Source: Balneolales bacterium (GTDB lineage: Bacteria > Bacteroidota > Rhodothermia > Balneolales > HLUCCA01). Taken from it: a stretch of 6,788 nucleotides of DNA. The notes below the pieces were generated by a model. It worked only from the letters and a program-made list of their open reading frames with translations. It did no database searches and was not told the origin of the DNA. The translations under genes were made by a program, and so were the position numbers. The stretch lies in NCBI GenBank assembly GCA_022565415.1, contig JAIUMT010000175.1:1-6788 (forward strand). The letters run 5' to 3'. This document shows positions 1 to 6,170 of this stretch, in pieces (the first letter of the stretch is position 1; each line of letters opens with the position of its first letter).

Positions 1-150
1 ACTCCCGAGTTGAGTCAGTATAAAACTCCGATTCAAAACCTGTATCTTTCCAGCGCATCGTGCCATCCTGGGGGCGGGGTATTTGCAGCAGCAGGCTATA
101 ATGCAGCCAGTGTAATTCTCAAAGAACACTCAAAGAAAAAATGGTTCTAA
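1..150 (+). CDS. C-terminal end of a phytoene desaturase-like FAD-dependent oxidoreductase (partial)
   Basis: Frame 1 is open from the window edge to a TAA at 148-150, giving the last 49 residues of a protein. It contains TPIQNLYLSSASCHPGGGVF followed by AAAGYNAA. This is the usual C-terminal FAD-contacting segment of CrtI/phytoene dehydrogenase-like flavoproteins and the related amine oxidase superfamily, where the consensus is roughly TPI-x-NLYLCGAS-x-HPGGGV-x-G-x-x-G-x-NAA. The common Cys of LYLCG is Ser here, and the usual Gly after GGGV is Phe-Ala, so it is not a textbook CrtI. Members desaturate carotenoids or act as retinol saturases or other NAD(P)/FAD oxidoreductases, and the substrate cannot be told from this tail. 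The protein ends with a basic KEHSKKKWF. It lies 60 bp upstream of the LD-carboxypeptidase gene and may share its transcript. Confidence 0.8.
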   Translation, partial: TPELSQYKTPIQNLYLSSASCHPGGGVFAAAGYNAASVILKEHSKKKWF

Positions 151-210
151 TGAGTCGAATACACTATTTTGCTCAACAGTTACACTAATTTTATCAGGTT
201 TAAGTAATAC

Positions 211-1245
211 ATGAATCGTAAAGGATTTATAAAACGAATCGCATTAGGATCGGGGTTGATTTTCGCTCCATTTGTTAAAACGGAGTCGAAAACGTTAACT
301 ACTGCTCCGGCTTTGGTTCGTCCGCCTCGCGTTCGTCCGGGCGACACTGCCGCGATTATTTCACCCGCCGGAAATCTGGTGGGTAATGGCGATGTAGAAC
401 AGGCCATGGCATCGGTTCGCGAGCTGGGTTTCAAACCCAAACTTGGCGCGAATGTCGGAAGTCGCTGGGGATATCTGGGCGGTCGCGATTCCGAACGAAT
501 CAGCGATATTCATGATGCCTTTGCCGATCCCGAGGTCAAACTGATTTTCGCGCTTCGCGGCGGATATGGTAGCAGTCGTTTGCTACCCATGCTGGATTTC
601 GACCTCATCAAACGAAATCCTAAAGCCTTCGTGGGTTTCTCCGATAACACTTCGTTGATTTTGGCTTTGAACATGTTCTCCAACATGGTCACTTTCTACG
701 GACCAAACGCGCATTTCGACTGGACAAACTACACTCGGGAAAATCTCACTCGAATGATTTCGAATCAGAATCCGGCCGGAATCATGCATAGTCCAGTCGC
801 TTCCAACGGCCGACCGCTACATTCACACACAACTATTGTTCCCGGTAGTGCCCGCGGACCATTAATCGGCGGAAACCTTTAGCTTATTGTCCAAACTCTC
901 GGAACCCCCTGGGAAATCGACACCCGCGGAAAGATTTTATTCTTCGAAGATGTTAACGAATCGCCATACCGAATCGACCGTATGCTAACCCATTTGTGGC
1001 TGGCCCGTAAACTTCAGGTTGCCGCAGGATTCGCCATTGGCCACATCACAGTACACCGAGACCGCCGCGACGACCTGGATCTTGCCGCTGTAATTCGCGA
1101 TCGTTTAGAGCCACTCGGCAAACCCTGCTACTCAGGCATGGCAACCGGACACGTATCCAACATCCTCACACTTCCACTCGGTGTACAAGTTGAAATTGAT
1201 GCCAATCGTGGCGTGATGACAACCACCGAAGGTGCCGTAATCTGA
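211..1245 (+). pseudogene. ldcA: LD-carboxypeptidase (S66 family) interrupted by an in-frame TAG
   Basis: S66 LD-carboxypeptidases remove the terminal D-Ala from L,D-linked muropeptides during peptidoglycan recycling. The frame from ATG 211 reads 223 codons, hits TAG at 880-882, then continues in the same frame to TGA 1243-1245; the full length would be 344 residues, normal for the family. Before the stop are a twin-arginine-like N-terminus (MNRKGFIKRIALGSGL, suggesting export), RGGYG (116-120) and the nucleophile motif VGFSDNT with Ser144. After it are LFFEDVNE with the presumed catalytic Glu246 and SGMATGHVSN with His314. The stop falls on the Ser position of the conserved GGNLSL motif. The truncated product therefore lacks two triad residues and should be inactive. 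An internal ATG at 982 would make only an 87-residue tail. A sequencing error or recoding would restore an intact enzyme. No Shine-Dalgarno is seen. Confidence 0.85.
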
Positions 1246-1262
1246 TCCTCGTTTAAATAATT

Positions 1263-2432
1263 ATGAGTTCAAACAAGTCGAGAGGGATGCGTATCGCGGG
1301 TTTCCGGGTGACAATTGACCCACTTTTGCCTGTGGTCATCATTCTGATTGGCTGGTTACTGAGCGTTCGTTATTTCCCGGCCTATACCATCGGATATGTT
1401 CACGAAGTGAATTACATTCTGGGCGGCATAGCCTCCCTCATGCTTACCTTTTCGATCCTGTTTCATGAGTTAGGTCACGCGATTGCAGCCGTTCGCGCCC
1501 GACTTCGAATCGACCGTATTCACCTGCTTCTGTTTGGAGGCATGGCCGAACTCAAACATCGTCCGGTTACGGGATTTCAGGAACTGATTATTGCGCTTTG
1601 TGGACCGTTAGCCTCATTTTTGCTTGCGGGTATCGCCTATGGAATTCTCTTTTTTCTGCCCCTGACGAATTCGCTTATTTCCCTGGTGCTACAATTTGTA
1701 GCCCATATCAACGTGCTGCTGGGATTATTCAATCTGATTCCGATTTTTCCACTTGATGGTGGTCGCGCGATACGAGCCTTCCTTTGGCAAATGCTGGGAC
1801 GATATTACCAGGCTTCGCAGGTCACGCTTTATGTGAGCTACGTTCTTATCGGAGCCATGTTCCTCATCGGATTTGCCGACATGTTATTGATCAAAAGCGG
1901 GTATCAGCTTATCATTTTGCTACTGGCCGCGTATTTATCGTACACCGTTTATAACGGACGAAAAGAACTCATTCACAAACCCGAATTTATCGATTTGTTG
2001 TATCGGGTTGAAAATCAGCACAATTTACCCGAAACGATTAACCAAATTGTAAACTCCGATGAAACCTATCTGCGCCGCACGATTCTGCCGGTGGTTCATC
2101 AGGATGGAACGCTCGTATCGGTGGTGAACGGAGGAAATCTGCACAATTATTCTGTTAGTGAGAATAAGTCCCCCACAGCGTTGCTTCCCCATGAAATCGA
2201 ACATCTGATTATGGAACCACAACTGGGATTTTACATCGATTTGAGTGAATCAGACTCTTTTGCTACTAGAATTGAGTATAACAGCGATTTCGTGCCTGTG
2301 CTTCAAAAAGGGCAGTTTCTGGGCCTTTGCGACGCCTACGAAATGCGTTTCTGGCTCAACGAAAAAGAATTTTACAGTGTCAACAAACCTTACGACCCTA
2401 CCGACTGTATTCCGGAGTCGTATCGGGCATAA
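1263..2432 (+). CDS. M50-family site-2-type intramembrane metalloprotease with CBS-like C-terminal domain
   Basis: This 389-residue polytopic membrane zinc protease has HELGH at residues 68-72 (HExxH, two zinc ligands and the catalytic Glu) in a hydrophobic segment. The second M50 signature, NLIPIFPLDGGR at 157-168, supplies the third ligand, Asp165. Hydrophobic segments are visible near 20-40, 50-77, 105-133, 137-160, 187-210 and 213-231, about six in all, in the arrangement of SpoIVFB/Rip-like S2P proteases without a PDZ domain. After residue 232 comes a soluble tail with two CBS-like stretches (TILPVVHQDGTLVSVVN near 273 and FVPVLQKGQFLGLCDAYEMR near 343). CBS pairs are common in this subgroup and bind nucleotides, but this one looks degenerate. 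Such enzymes cleave membrane-bound anti-sigma factors or other single-pass substrates; the target here is unknown. It starts 17 bp after the LD-carboxypeptidase stop, and alr follows 12 bp later. Confidence 0.9.
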   Translation: MSSNKSRGMRIAGFRVTIDPLLPVVIILIGWLLSVRYFPAYTIGYVHEVNYILGGIASLMLTFSILFHELGHAIAAVRARLRIDRIHLLLFGGMAELKHRPVTGFQELIIALCGPLASFLLAGIAYGILFFLPLTNSLISLVLQFVAHINVLLGLFNLIPIFPLDGGRAIRAFLWQMLGRYYQASQVTLYVSYVLIGAMFLIGFADMLLIKSGYQLIILLLAAYLSYTVYNGRKELIHKPEFIDLLYRVENQHNLPETINQIVNSDETYLRRTILPVVHQDGTLVSVVNGGNLHNYSVSENKSPTALLPHEIEHLIMEPQLGFYIDLSESDSFATRIEYNSDFVPVLQKGQFLGLCDAYEMRFWLNEKEFYSVNKPYDPTDCIPESYRA

Positions 2433-2444
2433 CATAGTTATTTT

Positions 2445-3539
2445 ATGATGAATGCTAAATCTGAAAACGCGTTTACCAAGGGATGGAGCTCGGTTGCCGA
2501 AATCGACGTACAGGCAATCCGGTCGAATTTGAGTGCACTTCGAAGTCATTCTACGGCGAACATCAAGCAAATGGCGGTAATCAAAGCCGACGCGTATGGT
2601 CACGGTGCCGCCAAAGTGGGTCGTTTTATTGAATCGGATGTGGACTGGATTGGGGTTTATCAGGTCAGGGAAGGGGCCGAGCTTCGCAAAAAAGGCGTCG
2701 AGAAGCCCATTCTTGTTTTTGGCACGCCAACCGAGCAAAACCGGGAATATTATCTGGATTTCAACCTTACCGCAACGGTAAGTGACATGTCGCACTTTGC
2801 AATTTTGCTGCCGGGGACGTCCTATCATATTAAATTCGACACAGGTATGGGTCGGGTTGGATTTTTACCCGAAATGCTGGATGATGTTCAGAAAGTCATA
2901 GAATCAGAGCATTTGCTACGATATACCGGATTGATGACGCACTTTGCAAACTCAGAAGTCCCCGGATCTCCATTATTTGAGTCACAAAAGCGGAATTTTG
3001 AGCGAATTGTGGAGGAGCTTGGCGAAGGAGTTTTGGTTCATGCCTCGAATTCCGGGGCGACAATGCATCAAACCGGCGTGCATTATGACATGATTCGTAA
3101 CGGTACTGCAATATACGGATTTGATCCCAATGGGGTGTATAATCCGTCGCTGAAACCCGCTTTATCATGGTTTAGTAAGTTGGTTCAGGTTAGGAAAATG
3201 CCGAAGGGAAGTGGCGTGAGTTACAGTCATACCTGGCACATGCCAGAGGACGGCTATGTTGGCGTAATTCCGGTTGGGTACGCAGATGGCATCAATCGGC
3301 GGCTCTCGAACAAAATGAAAGTTGAAATCAACGGCAAGGAATATCCACAGGTTGGAAATGTGACGATGGACCAGATTATGGTTTATTTAGGATCCGATAA
3401 GCCGGATATCGGTGAGAAGGTGCTCATTTTAGGCGGGACTGGCGGGTGTAGTGCTTATGCCTGGGCCGATCTGCTGGGCACAATTACGTATGAGGTCACA
3501 TGTGCCATCGGGAATCGCGTAAAACGAGTGTATGTATAA
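2445..3539 (+). CDS. alr: alanine racemase
   Basis: This is the PLP-dependent cytoplasmic enzyme that interconverts L- and D-alanine for peptidoglycan synthesis. At 364 residues it is full length for the fold-type III family. Visible landmarks are VIKADAYGHG with the PLP-binding Lys47, IKFDTGMGRVGF (129-140), LMTHFANSE (163-171), and ASNSGATMH (200-208). YDMIRNGTAIYG carries Arg218, which in characterised enzymes contacts the PLP pyridine nitrogen. GVSYSHTW holds the second catalytic base Tyr260, followed by VGYADGINR (277-285) and GNVTMDQ with Met308. The catalytic residues are all present, so it should be active. Two consecutive ATG codons (2445 and 2448) can start it, and neither has a Shine-Dalgarno. 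The 12-bp gap to the M50 protease gene suggests co-transcription. With the upstream LD-carboxypeptidase, which releases D-Ala, it makes a plausible D-alanine theme. No clear intrinsic terminator follows the stop. Confidence 0.97.
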   Translation: MMNAKSENAFTKGWSSVAEIDVQAIRSNLSALRSHSTANIKQMAVIKADAYGHGAAKVGRFIESDVDWIGVYQVREGAELRKKGVEKPILVFGTPTEQNREYYLDFNLTATVSDMSHFAILLPGTSYHIKFDTGMGRVGFLPEMLDDVQKVIESEHLLRYTGLMTHFANSEVPGSPLFESQKRNFERIVEELGEGVLVHASNSGATMHQTGVHYDMIRNGTAIYGFDPNGVYNPSLKPALSWFSKLVQVRKMPKGSGVSYSHTWHMPEDGYVGVIPVGYADGINRRLSNKMKVEINGKEYPQVGNVTMDQIMVYLGSDKPDIGEKVLILGGTGGCSAYAWADLLGTITYEVTCAIGNRVKRVYV

Positions 3540-3574
3540 GAAGAGGGATCGAGCAGTATTTCGGGGTAAACAAA

Positions 3575-3614
3575 GTCATCGCTATTCAAATGAAGTCATC
3601 GCTATTTAAGTGAT
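3575..3614 (+). repeat. two tandem 20-bp units leading into a hairpin repeat array
   Basis: GTCATCGCTATTCAAATGAA at 3575-3594 is followed directly by GTCATCGCTATTTAAGTGAT at 3595-3614, differing at 3 of 20 positions. The next unit in phase, at 3615, is the A-type hairpin, which starts with the same GTCATCGC. A further single unit (GTCATCGCTATCTAATCACT) sits at 3738-3757, again exactly 20 bp before an A hairpin. These look like degraded or ancestral versions of the A repeat. They lie in the gap after alr and have no coding potential that I recognise. Confidence 0.7.
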
Positions 3615-3681
3615 GTCATCGCGCACTTGATGCGCGATCTCTTTCGTTTAGGCTCGTCATCGCGCACTTGATGCGCGATCT
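3615..3681 (+). repeat. hairpin repeat A, two copies at 41-bp spacing
   Basis: Copies start at 3615 and 3656. Each contains ATCGCGCA, loop CTTGA, then TGCGCGAT, a perfect 8-bp stem with a 5-nt loop (3618-3638 and 3659-3679), headed by GTC and tailed by GATCT. The 41-bp period, including the 16-bp spacer, is the same as in the third cluster at 6216-6323. After the second copy the sequence runs through a linker into a degenerate B hairpin at 3711 (GACCCCGCATCTGCGCT), which then breaks off into GCGCAGC. The stems could act as weak bidirectional transcription attenuators, but no T-tract is attached. Confidence 0.85.
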
Positions 3682-3757
3682 TTTTGTTTTGGGATGAAGT
3701 AGCATTGGAAGACCCCGCATCTGCGCTGCGCAGCACTGTCATCGCTATCTAATCACT

Positions 3758-3848
3758 GTCATCGCGCACTTGATGCGCGATCTCACTGCTATAGTATAGA
3801 TGTAGCATTGGCGATCCCGTACCTGCGCTTCGCTTTTACGGGAAGACG
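3758..3848 (+). repeat. 91-bp composite hairpin element, copy 1 (A, linker, B)
   Basis: An A hairpin (3758-3783) and a B hairpin (3813-3848) are joined by a linker containing ATGTAGCATTGG. In B, CCCGTA at 3816-3821 pairs with TACGGG at 3837-3842, and GCG-CTT-CGC forms an inner stem. B ends in GAAGACG, the inverse of the GTCWTC head of A, so the element has imperfect terminal inverted repeats. The same 91-bp layout recurs at 5272-5362 and 6298-6388. This is the form expected of a REPIN-like or MITE-like noncoding element; no transposase is visible in the window. Confidence 0.8.
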
Positions 3849-3980
3849 TTGTTCTCAGCTTTAATACTGAATTGCAATAAACTACAGATCTGCCATGGGA
3901 ATGAAAACTTAACTAAAACTTGGTAAAGTGAGAGGTAGTTGTTATTCTGATTTATGCAACCTAGTCAACGTAAATCAAAA

Positions 3981-4113
3981 TAAATCATTATGCTACAACG
4001 CTACAACGCTCGTTGATATCAGCATTCATCCGTAAAAGATATTCTCTGAATAACCCTGTTAATTTAGGTCATCAATTTGCTCGTGGGGCTACCAAATCTA
4101 TCGAGGTATCATC
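3981..4113 (+). promoter_or_regulatory. conserved noncoding leader of the exported-protein gene, copy 1
   Basis: The 143 bp from 3981 through the first ten bases of the coding region match 6638-6788 with 5 substitutions and one 8-bp length difference. Upstream, from about 3908 to 3980, similarity to 6563-6637 continues at a clearly lower level (shared CTTAACT, TTGGTA, GAGAGG, CTAGTC). Inside are two copies of the 8-bp unit GCTACAAC, the dyad CAACG-CT-CGTTG (4005-4016), a small stem TATTC-TCT-GAATA, and a ribosome binding site at the end. Such conservation of untranslated DNA suggests a promoter plus 5' UTR or very recent duplication. I cannot name a regulator, and I see no convincing -7 TAnnTTTG box in this copy. 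The preceding 3849-3907 holds nothing I recognise. Confidence 0.75.
4103..4107 (+). promoter_or_regulatory. Shine-Dalgarno-like site for the exported-protein gene
   Basis: GAGGT ends 6 nt before ATG 4114. It decides the start and stands out because the other genes in the window have no such site. The identical site is at 6768-6772 before ATG 6779. Confidence 0.6.
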
Positions 4114-5166
4114 ATGAAAAACCAAACACATTCATCAACTTACAGTTTCCTTGCAGTAGCCATCACATTTGGCCTCTACTTTGGCACACCTTATGCCACT
4201 TCGGCTCAACAGGTTGCCAACACCGATACATCCGTTGAATTCACATTCCCATTAGAGGAAGGGAATGTGTGGACCTATCGGCTATCATCCACATTGTCAT
4301 CCTCTGAATGTAGGGTCATAGCTTGTGACCTTGCAAAGTGGGAAGTAATTAAAGCTGATTCTACATCCGAAAAAGGCCAGTGTGGTCAAATACTTTCCAA
4401 ACGCATTGAAAATACGGGTATTAGAGAAAGCACATTTGAGCTATGTATGAAAGATAATGTCTTAACCCGATATCCTGGAACTCTTGGAGGAGACATGTTT
4501 CGAGATGGGGAAATAGACTCGGAGATTCTTGCGGATTTCAATAAGAATTTTTGTGATGATTCGGGTGATTCATCGGCGTTGTGTGAGTCATGGCCGGTGC
4601 GGGTGTACACGGATAAAGTGGATACATTGATGAGGAAAATGCAAAAAGTCTCGCATCCTTTTTATGAGTTATATAGTTTGTTTACATTTGCTGAACATGA
4701 TGGGTATAAAGAAGGAGGCGGGTCGTGGGGATATCAATACGACCTCCACGGCTTTTATAATGGAGTGGGTTATGGAACTTGGGCAAGTTACGGGATTGAT
4801 AATCCAGACTATTCTTATTTGTCTGCTTACTACATCAACGGCGTTCTCACTGGCGACACGACGTTTATTCGGTCTACATCAGTTGAGATGCCCGATGAAC
4901 TTCCACGGGAGATTCAGCTCAGTGCATATCCAAATCCTTTTAATCCCACCACTACGCTCAATTATGAAATCACAGATGCCGGACATACCTCGGTTCGGGT
5001 GTTCGATGTGCATGGTCGATTGGTCGCAACATTGGTCGATCAGGTACAGACCTCAGGCGCGCATCAGATTTCGTTCGATGCACGTTCACTCTCGAGCGGA
5101 GTCTATTTAGTAGAACTCCAATCCGCCGGACTCCGAACTGTGCAAAAAATCACCCTCATGAAATAG
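4114..5166 (+). CDS. exported protein of unknown function with a T9SS type A C-terminal sorting domain
   Basis: A 350-residue protein. Residues 1 to about 31 form a signal peptide (hydrophobic core near 10-24, likely cleavage after ATSA or near AQQ). The C-terminal region from about 270 (AYPNPFNPTTTLNYEITDAG, then VRVFDVHGRLVATLV, LSSGVYLVEL and QKITLMK) is a standard T9SS type A sorting domain, so the protein should cross the outer membrane and be released or surface-anchored with this domain removed. The central part (about 40-260) opens with FPLEEGNVWTYRLSS, a pattern seen in many exported Bacteroidota-type proteins. It carries six cysteines (66, 71, 90, 111, 147, 157) and is rich in Tyr and Gly near 206-241. 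It ends with YINGVLTGDTTF before the sorting domain. I recognise no catalytic motif. A paralogue probably begins at 6779. Hairpin repeats flank it on both sides. Confidence 0.9.
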   Translation: MKNQTHSSTYSFLAVAITFGLYFGTPYATSAQQVANTDTSVEFTFPLEEGNVWTYRLSSTLSSSECRVIACDLAKWEVIKADSTSEKGQCGQILSKRIENTGIRESTFELCMKDNVLTRYPGTLGGDMFRDGEIDSEILADFNKNFCDDSGDSSALCESWPVRVYTDKVDTLMRKMQKVSHPFYELYSLFTFAEHDGYKEGGGSWGYQYDLHGFYNGVGYGTWASYGIDNPDYSYLSAYYINGVLTGDTTFIRSTSVEMPDELPREIQLSAYPNPFNPTTTLNYEITDAGHTSVRVFDVHGRLVATLVDQVQTSGAHQISFDARSLSSGVYLVELQSAGLRTVQKITLMK

Positions 5167-5174
5167 TTTTCGGA

Positions 5175-5210
5175 GATCCCGTATCTGCGCTTCGCTTGTA
5201 CGGGACGACG
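5175..5210 (+). repeat. solitary hairpin repeat B directly after the exported-protein gene
   Basis: CCCGTA (5178-5183) pairs with TACGGG (5199-5204), with an inner GCG-CTT-CGC. It begins 8 bp after the stop codon and may also serve as a transcript end structure, though no T-tract follows. The next 60 bases (to about 5271) contain decayed fragments of the same motif (GTGCGGGACGATGA, GCTTTGCTTGTGATACCC). Confidence 0.75.
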
Positions 5211-5271
5211 ATTGAGGGTTGTGCTCGTGCGGGACGATGATCATTGTAGCTTTGCTTGTGATACCCATGAT

Positions 5272-5362
5272 GTCTTCGCGCACTTGATGCGCGATCTCTT
5301 TGTTATGGTATGGATGTAGAATTGGAGATCCCGTATCTGCGCTTCGCTTGTACGGGAAGACG
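5272..5362 (+). repeat. 91-bp composite hairpin element, copy 2 (A, linker, B)
   Basis: The A hairpin is at 5272-5297 (head GTCTTC instead of GTCATC, 7-bp stem TCGCGCA/TGCGCGA) and the B hairpin at 5327-5362. The offset of 55 bp between them equals that in the other two copies. The linker contains GATGTAGAATTGGA. Ends GTCTTCGCG and CGGGAAGAC are imperfect inverted repeats. Confidence 0.85.
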
Positions 5363-5370
5363 TAAATGTT

Positions 5371-5408
5371 GGAAGATTCGCATCTCGATTCGCTTATAAG
5401 AGAAGACG
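5371..5408 (+). repeat. degenerate hairpin repeat B
   Basis: GGAAGATTCGCATCTCGATT followed by CGCTTATAAGAGAAGACG matches B in layout and at both ends, but the CCCGTA/TACGGG stem is lost. It begins 8 bp after the previous B copy. Downstream, at 5431-5446, is an unrelated small inverted repeat, CATGAA-ATAC-TTCATG. Confidence 0.55.
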
Positions 5409-5486
5409 TAAATAATACTAAGTTCAGCATCATGAAATACTTCATGTTGTTCTCACGACTGGGAGGCCATTTTTAGGTCAGACACC

Positions 5487-5519
5487 AAATTGCAATTTCT
5501 TTTGTTATATTAATAAAAG
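5487..5519 (+). promoter_or_regulatory. two adjacent dyads upstream of the toxin-antitoxin pair, possible operator/promoter
   Basis: AAATTGCAATTT (5487-5498) is a perfect 12-bp palindrome. Directly next to it, CTTTTGTTA-TAT-TAATAAAAG (5499-5519) is a 9-bp dyad with one G-T mismatch. Both end within 50 bp of the mntA start, in an AT-rich stretch where a promoter is expected. Toxin-antitoxin operons are often autoregulated through such sites, but no DNA-binding domain is evident in either protein, so operator function is a guess. Confidence 0.4.
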
Positions 5520-5535
5520 CTTAAATTACGGCACT

Positions 5536-5817
5536 ATGAATGACCTCGAACATATAAAACAGCAGATTATACCCATTTTAGAGAAATATGGCATCAAAAA
5601 GGCTGGAATTTTTGGGTCATCTTCACGAGGGGAATCTGTGGTGAACGATTTAGATTTGCTTGTCCAAGTTGATAAGAGAATGAGTCTGTTGGAGTTTATC
5701 GGAATTCAACAGGAGCTGGAGGATAAACTTTGCATGAAAGTTGACCTTGTTGAGTATAAAGCGATAAAACCGGCCTTGAAAGAGGATATCCTCAGGGATG
5801 AAGAACCTGTTTTATGA
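5536..5817 (+). CDS. mntA: MntA-type minimal nucleotidyltransferase, antitoxin of an MNT/HEPN pair
   Basis: This 93-residue protein has the minimal DNA polymerase beta-like nucleotidyltransferase fold. It shows GIFGSSSRGESVVNDLDLLV (24-43), with Gly27-Ser28 and the metal-binding pair Asp38 and Asp40. The third acidic residue is likely Asp70 in MKVDLVEY. The spacing is GSx9DxD, one residue shorter than the usual GSx10DxD. MntA antitoxins transfer AMP from ATP to a tyrosine of the partner HepT and thereby silence it; this is known for the family and inferred here. The gene overlaps hepT by 4 bp (ATGA), which implies translational coupling. There is no Shine-Dalgarno before ATG 5536. The pair sits between two hairpin repeat clusters and looks AT-richer than the genes at the left end, consistent with transfer. 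Confidence 0.88.
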   Translation: MNDLEHIKQQIIPILEKYGIKKAGIFGSSSRGESVVNDLDLLVQVDKRMSLLEFIGIQQELEDKLCMKVDLVEYKAIKPALKEDILRDEEPVL

Positions 5818-6158
5818 GCATGAGGAAGTCAGATGTCTATCTACAAGATATTTTGGAGAGCATTAACTACATCCAGAGGTTTATAGAGGGTGTTTCGGAA
5901 GATGAATTTTACAGTAATGTAGAGAAGCAGGATGCTGTACTTAGGAGATTGGAAATTATTGGGGAAGCAGTAAAACATTTGCCTAATGAAATTCGAGAAG
6001 CTCATCCTGATATTCCCTGGCGTCAAATTGCTGGGATGAGAGATGTCATAACCCATGAATATTTCGGCATTACCCTTGAAATGGTTTGGGTCGTAGTAAC
6101 TGTAGATATTTTGGATCTCAAAACGAAAGTTGAGTACATCATCGAATCAAATCAGTAA
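5814..6158 (+). CDS. hepT: HepT-type HEPN ribonuclease toxin (DUF86)
   Basis: A 114-residue, mostly helical HEPN protein. The catalytic RNase motif Rx4HxY is intact: RDVITHEY with Arg76, His81 and Tyr83. LRRLEIIGEAVKHLP (43-57) and PDIPWRQIAGMRD (65-77) are typical of the DUF86/HepT family. HepT toxins cut RNA as dimers; the Tyr of HxY is the residue AMPylated by MntA in studied pairs. With all three residues present the toxin should be active and controllable. The start at 5814 overlaps the antitoxin stop; a second ATG at 5820 is also possible. Two sampled 60-base lines (5821-5880 and 5941-6000) have 23 and 21 G/C against 32 in the line 541-600. Functions reported for such modules range from plasmid or island maintenance to phage defence. 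Confidence 0.9.
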   Translation: MSMRKSDVYLQDILESINYIQRFIEGVSEDEFYSNVEKQDAVLRRLEIIGEAVKHLPNEIREAHPDIPWRQIAGMRDVITHEYFGITLEMVWVVVTVDILDLKTKVEYIIESNQ

Positions 6159-6170
6159 CGTTGTCGGACA

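Noticed and set aside
171..193. Bacteroidota-type promoter before ldcA (TTTTG, then TAATTTTA)
   Set aside because: The gap between the two boxes is about 14 bp against the usual 19-21, and the -7 box lacks its final G, so support is too weak to list it.
880..882. Pyrrolysine or suppressor-tRNA recoding at the ldcA TAG
   Set aside because: There is no pyl gene or recoding element in sight, the position is a structural Ser rather than a known recoded site, and nonsense mutation or homopolymer indels explain it more simply.
2250..2828. Minus-strand open frame of 192 codons across the M50 protease/alr junction
   Set aside because: It is antisense to two well-supported genes whose motifs are unambiguous; the peptide shows no known motif.
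3540..3574. Intrinsic terminator after alr
   Set aside because: I found no GC-rich stem followed by T residues in this stretch; the first stems are the A repeats, without T-tracts.
3615..3783. CRISPR array
   Set aside because: The A repeats are palindromic units at 41-bp spacing, but the spacers are themselves related and short (16 bp), there are no cas genes, and copies are scattered in three clusters.
4664..5110. Plus-strand open frame of 148 codons inside the exported-protein gene
   Set aside because: It is a shifted frame of the T9SS-sorted protein; the real frame has a signal peptide and sorting domain.
5107..5445. Minus-strand open frame of 112 codons after the exported-protein gene
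   Set aside because: It reads through hairpin repeats B and A and the 3' end of the gene at 4114. Its peptide contains the repeat translation RTSEAQIRDL, which also appears in the frame at 6249-6461, so it is a by-product of the repeats.
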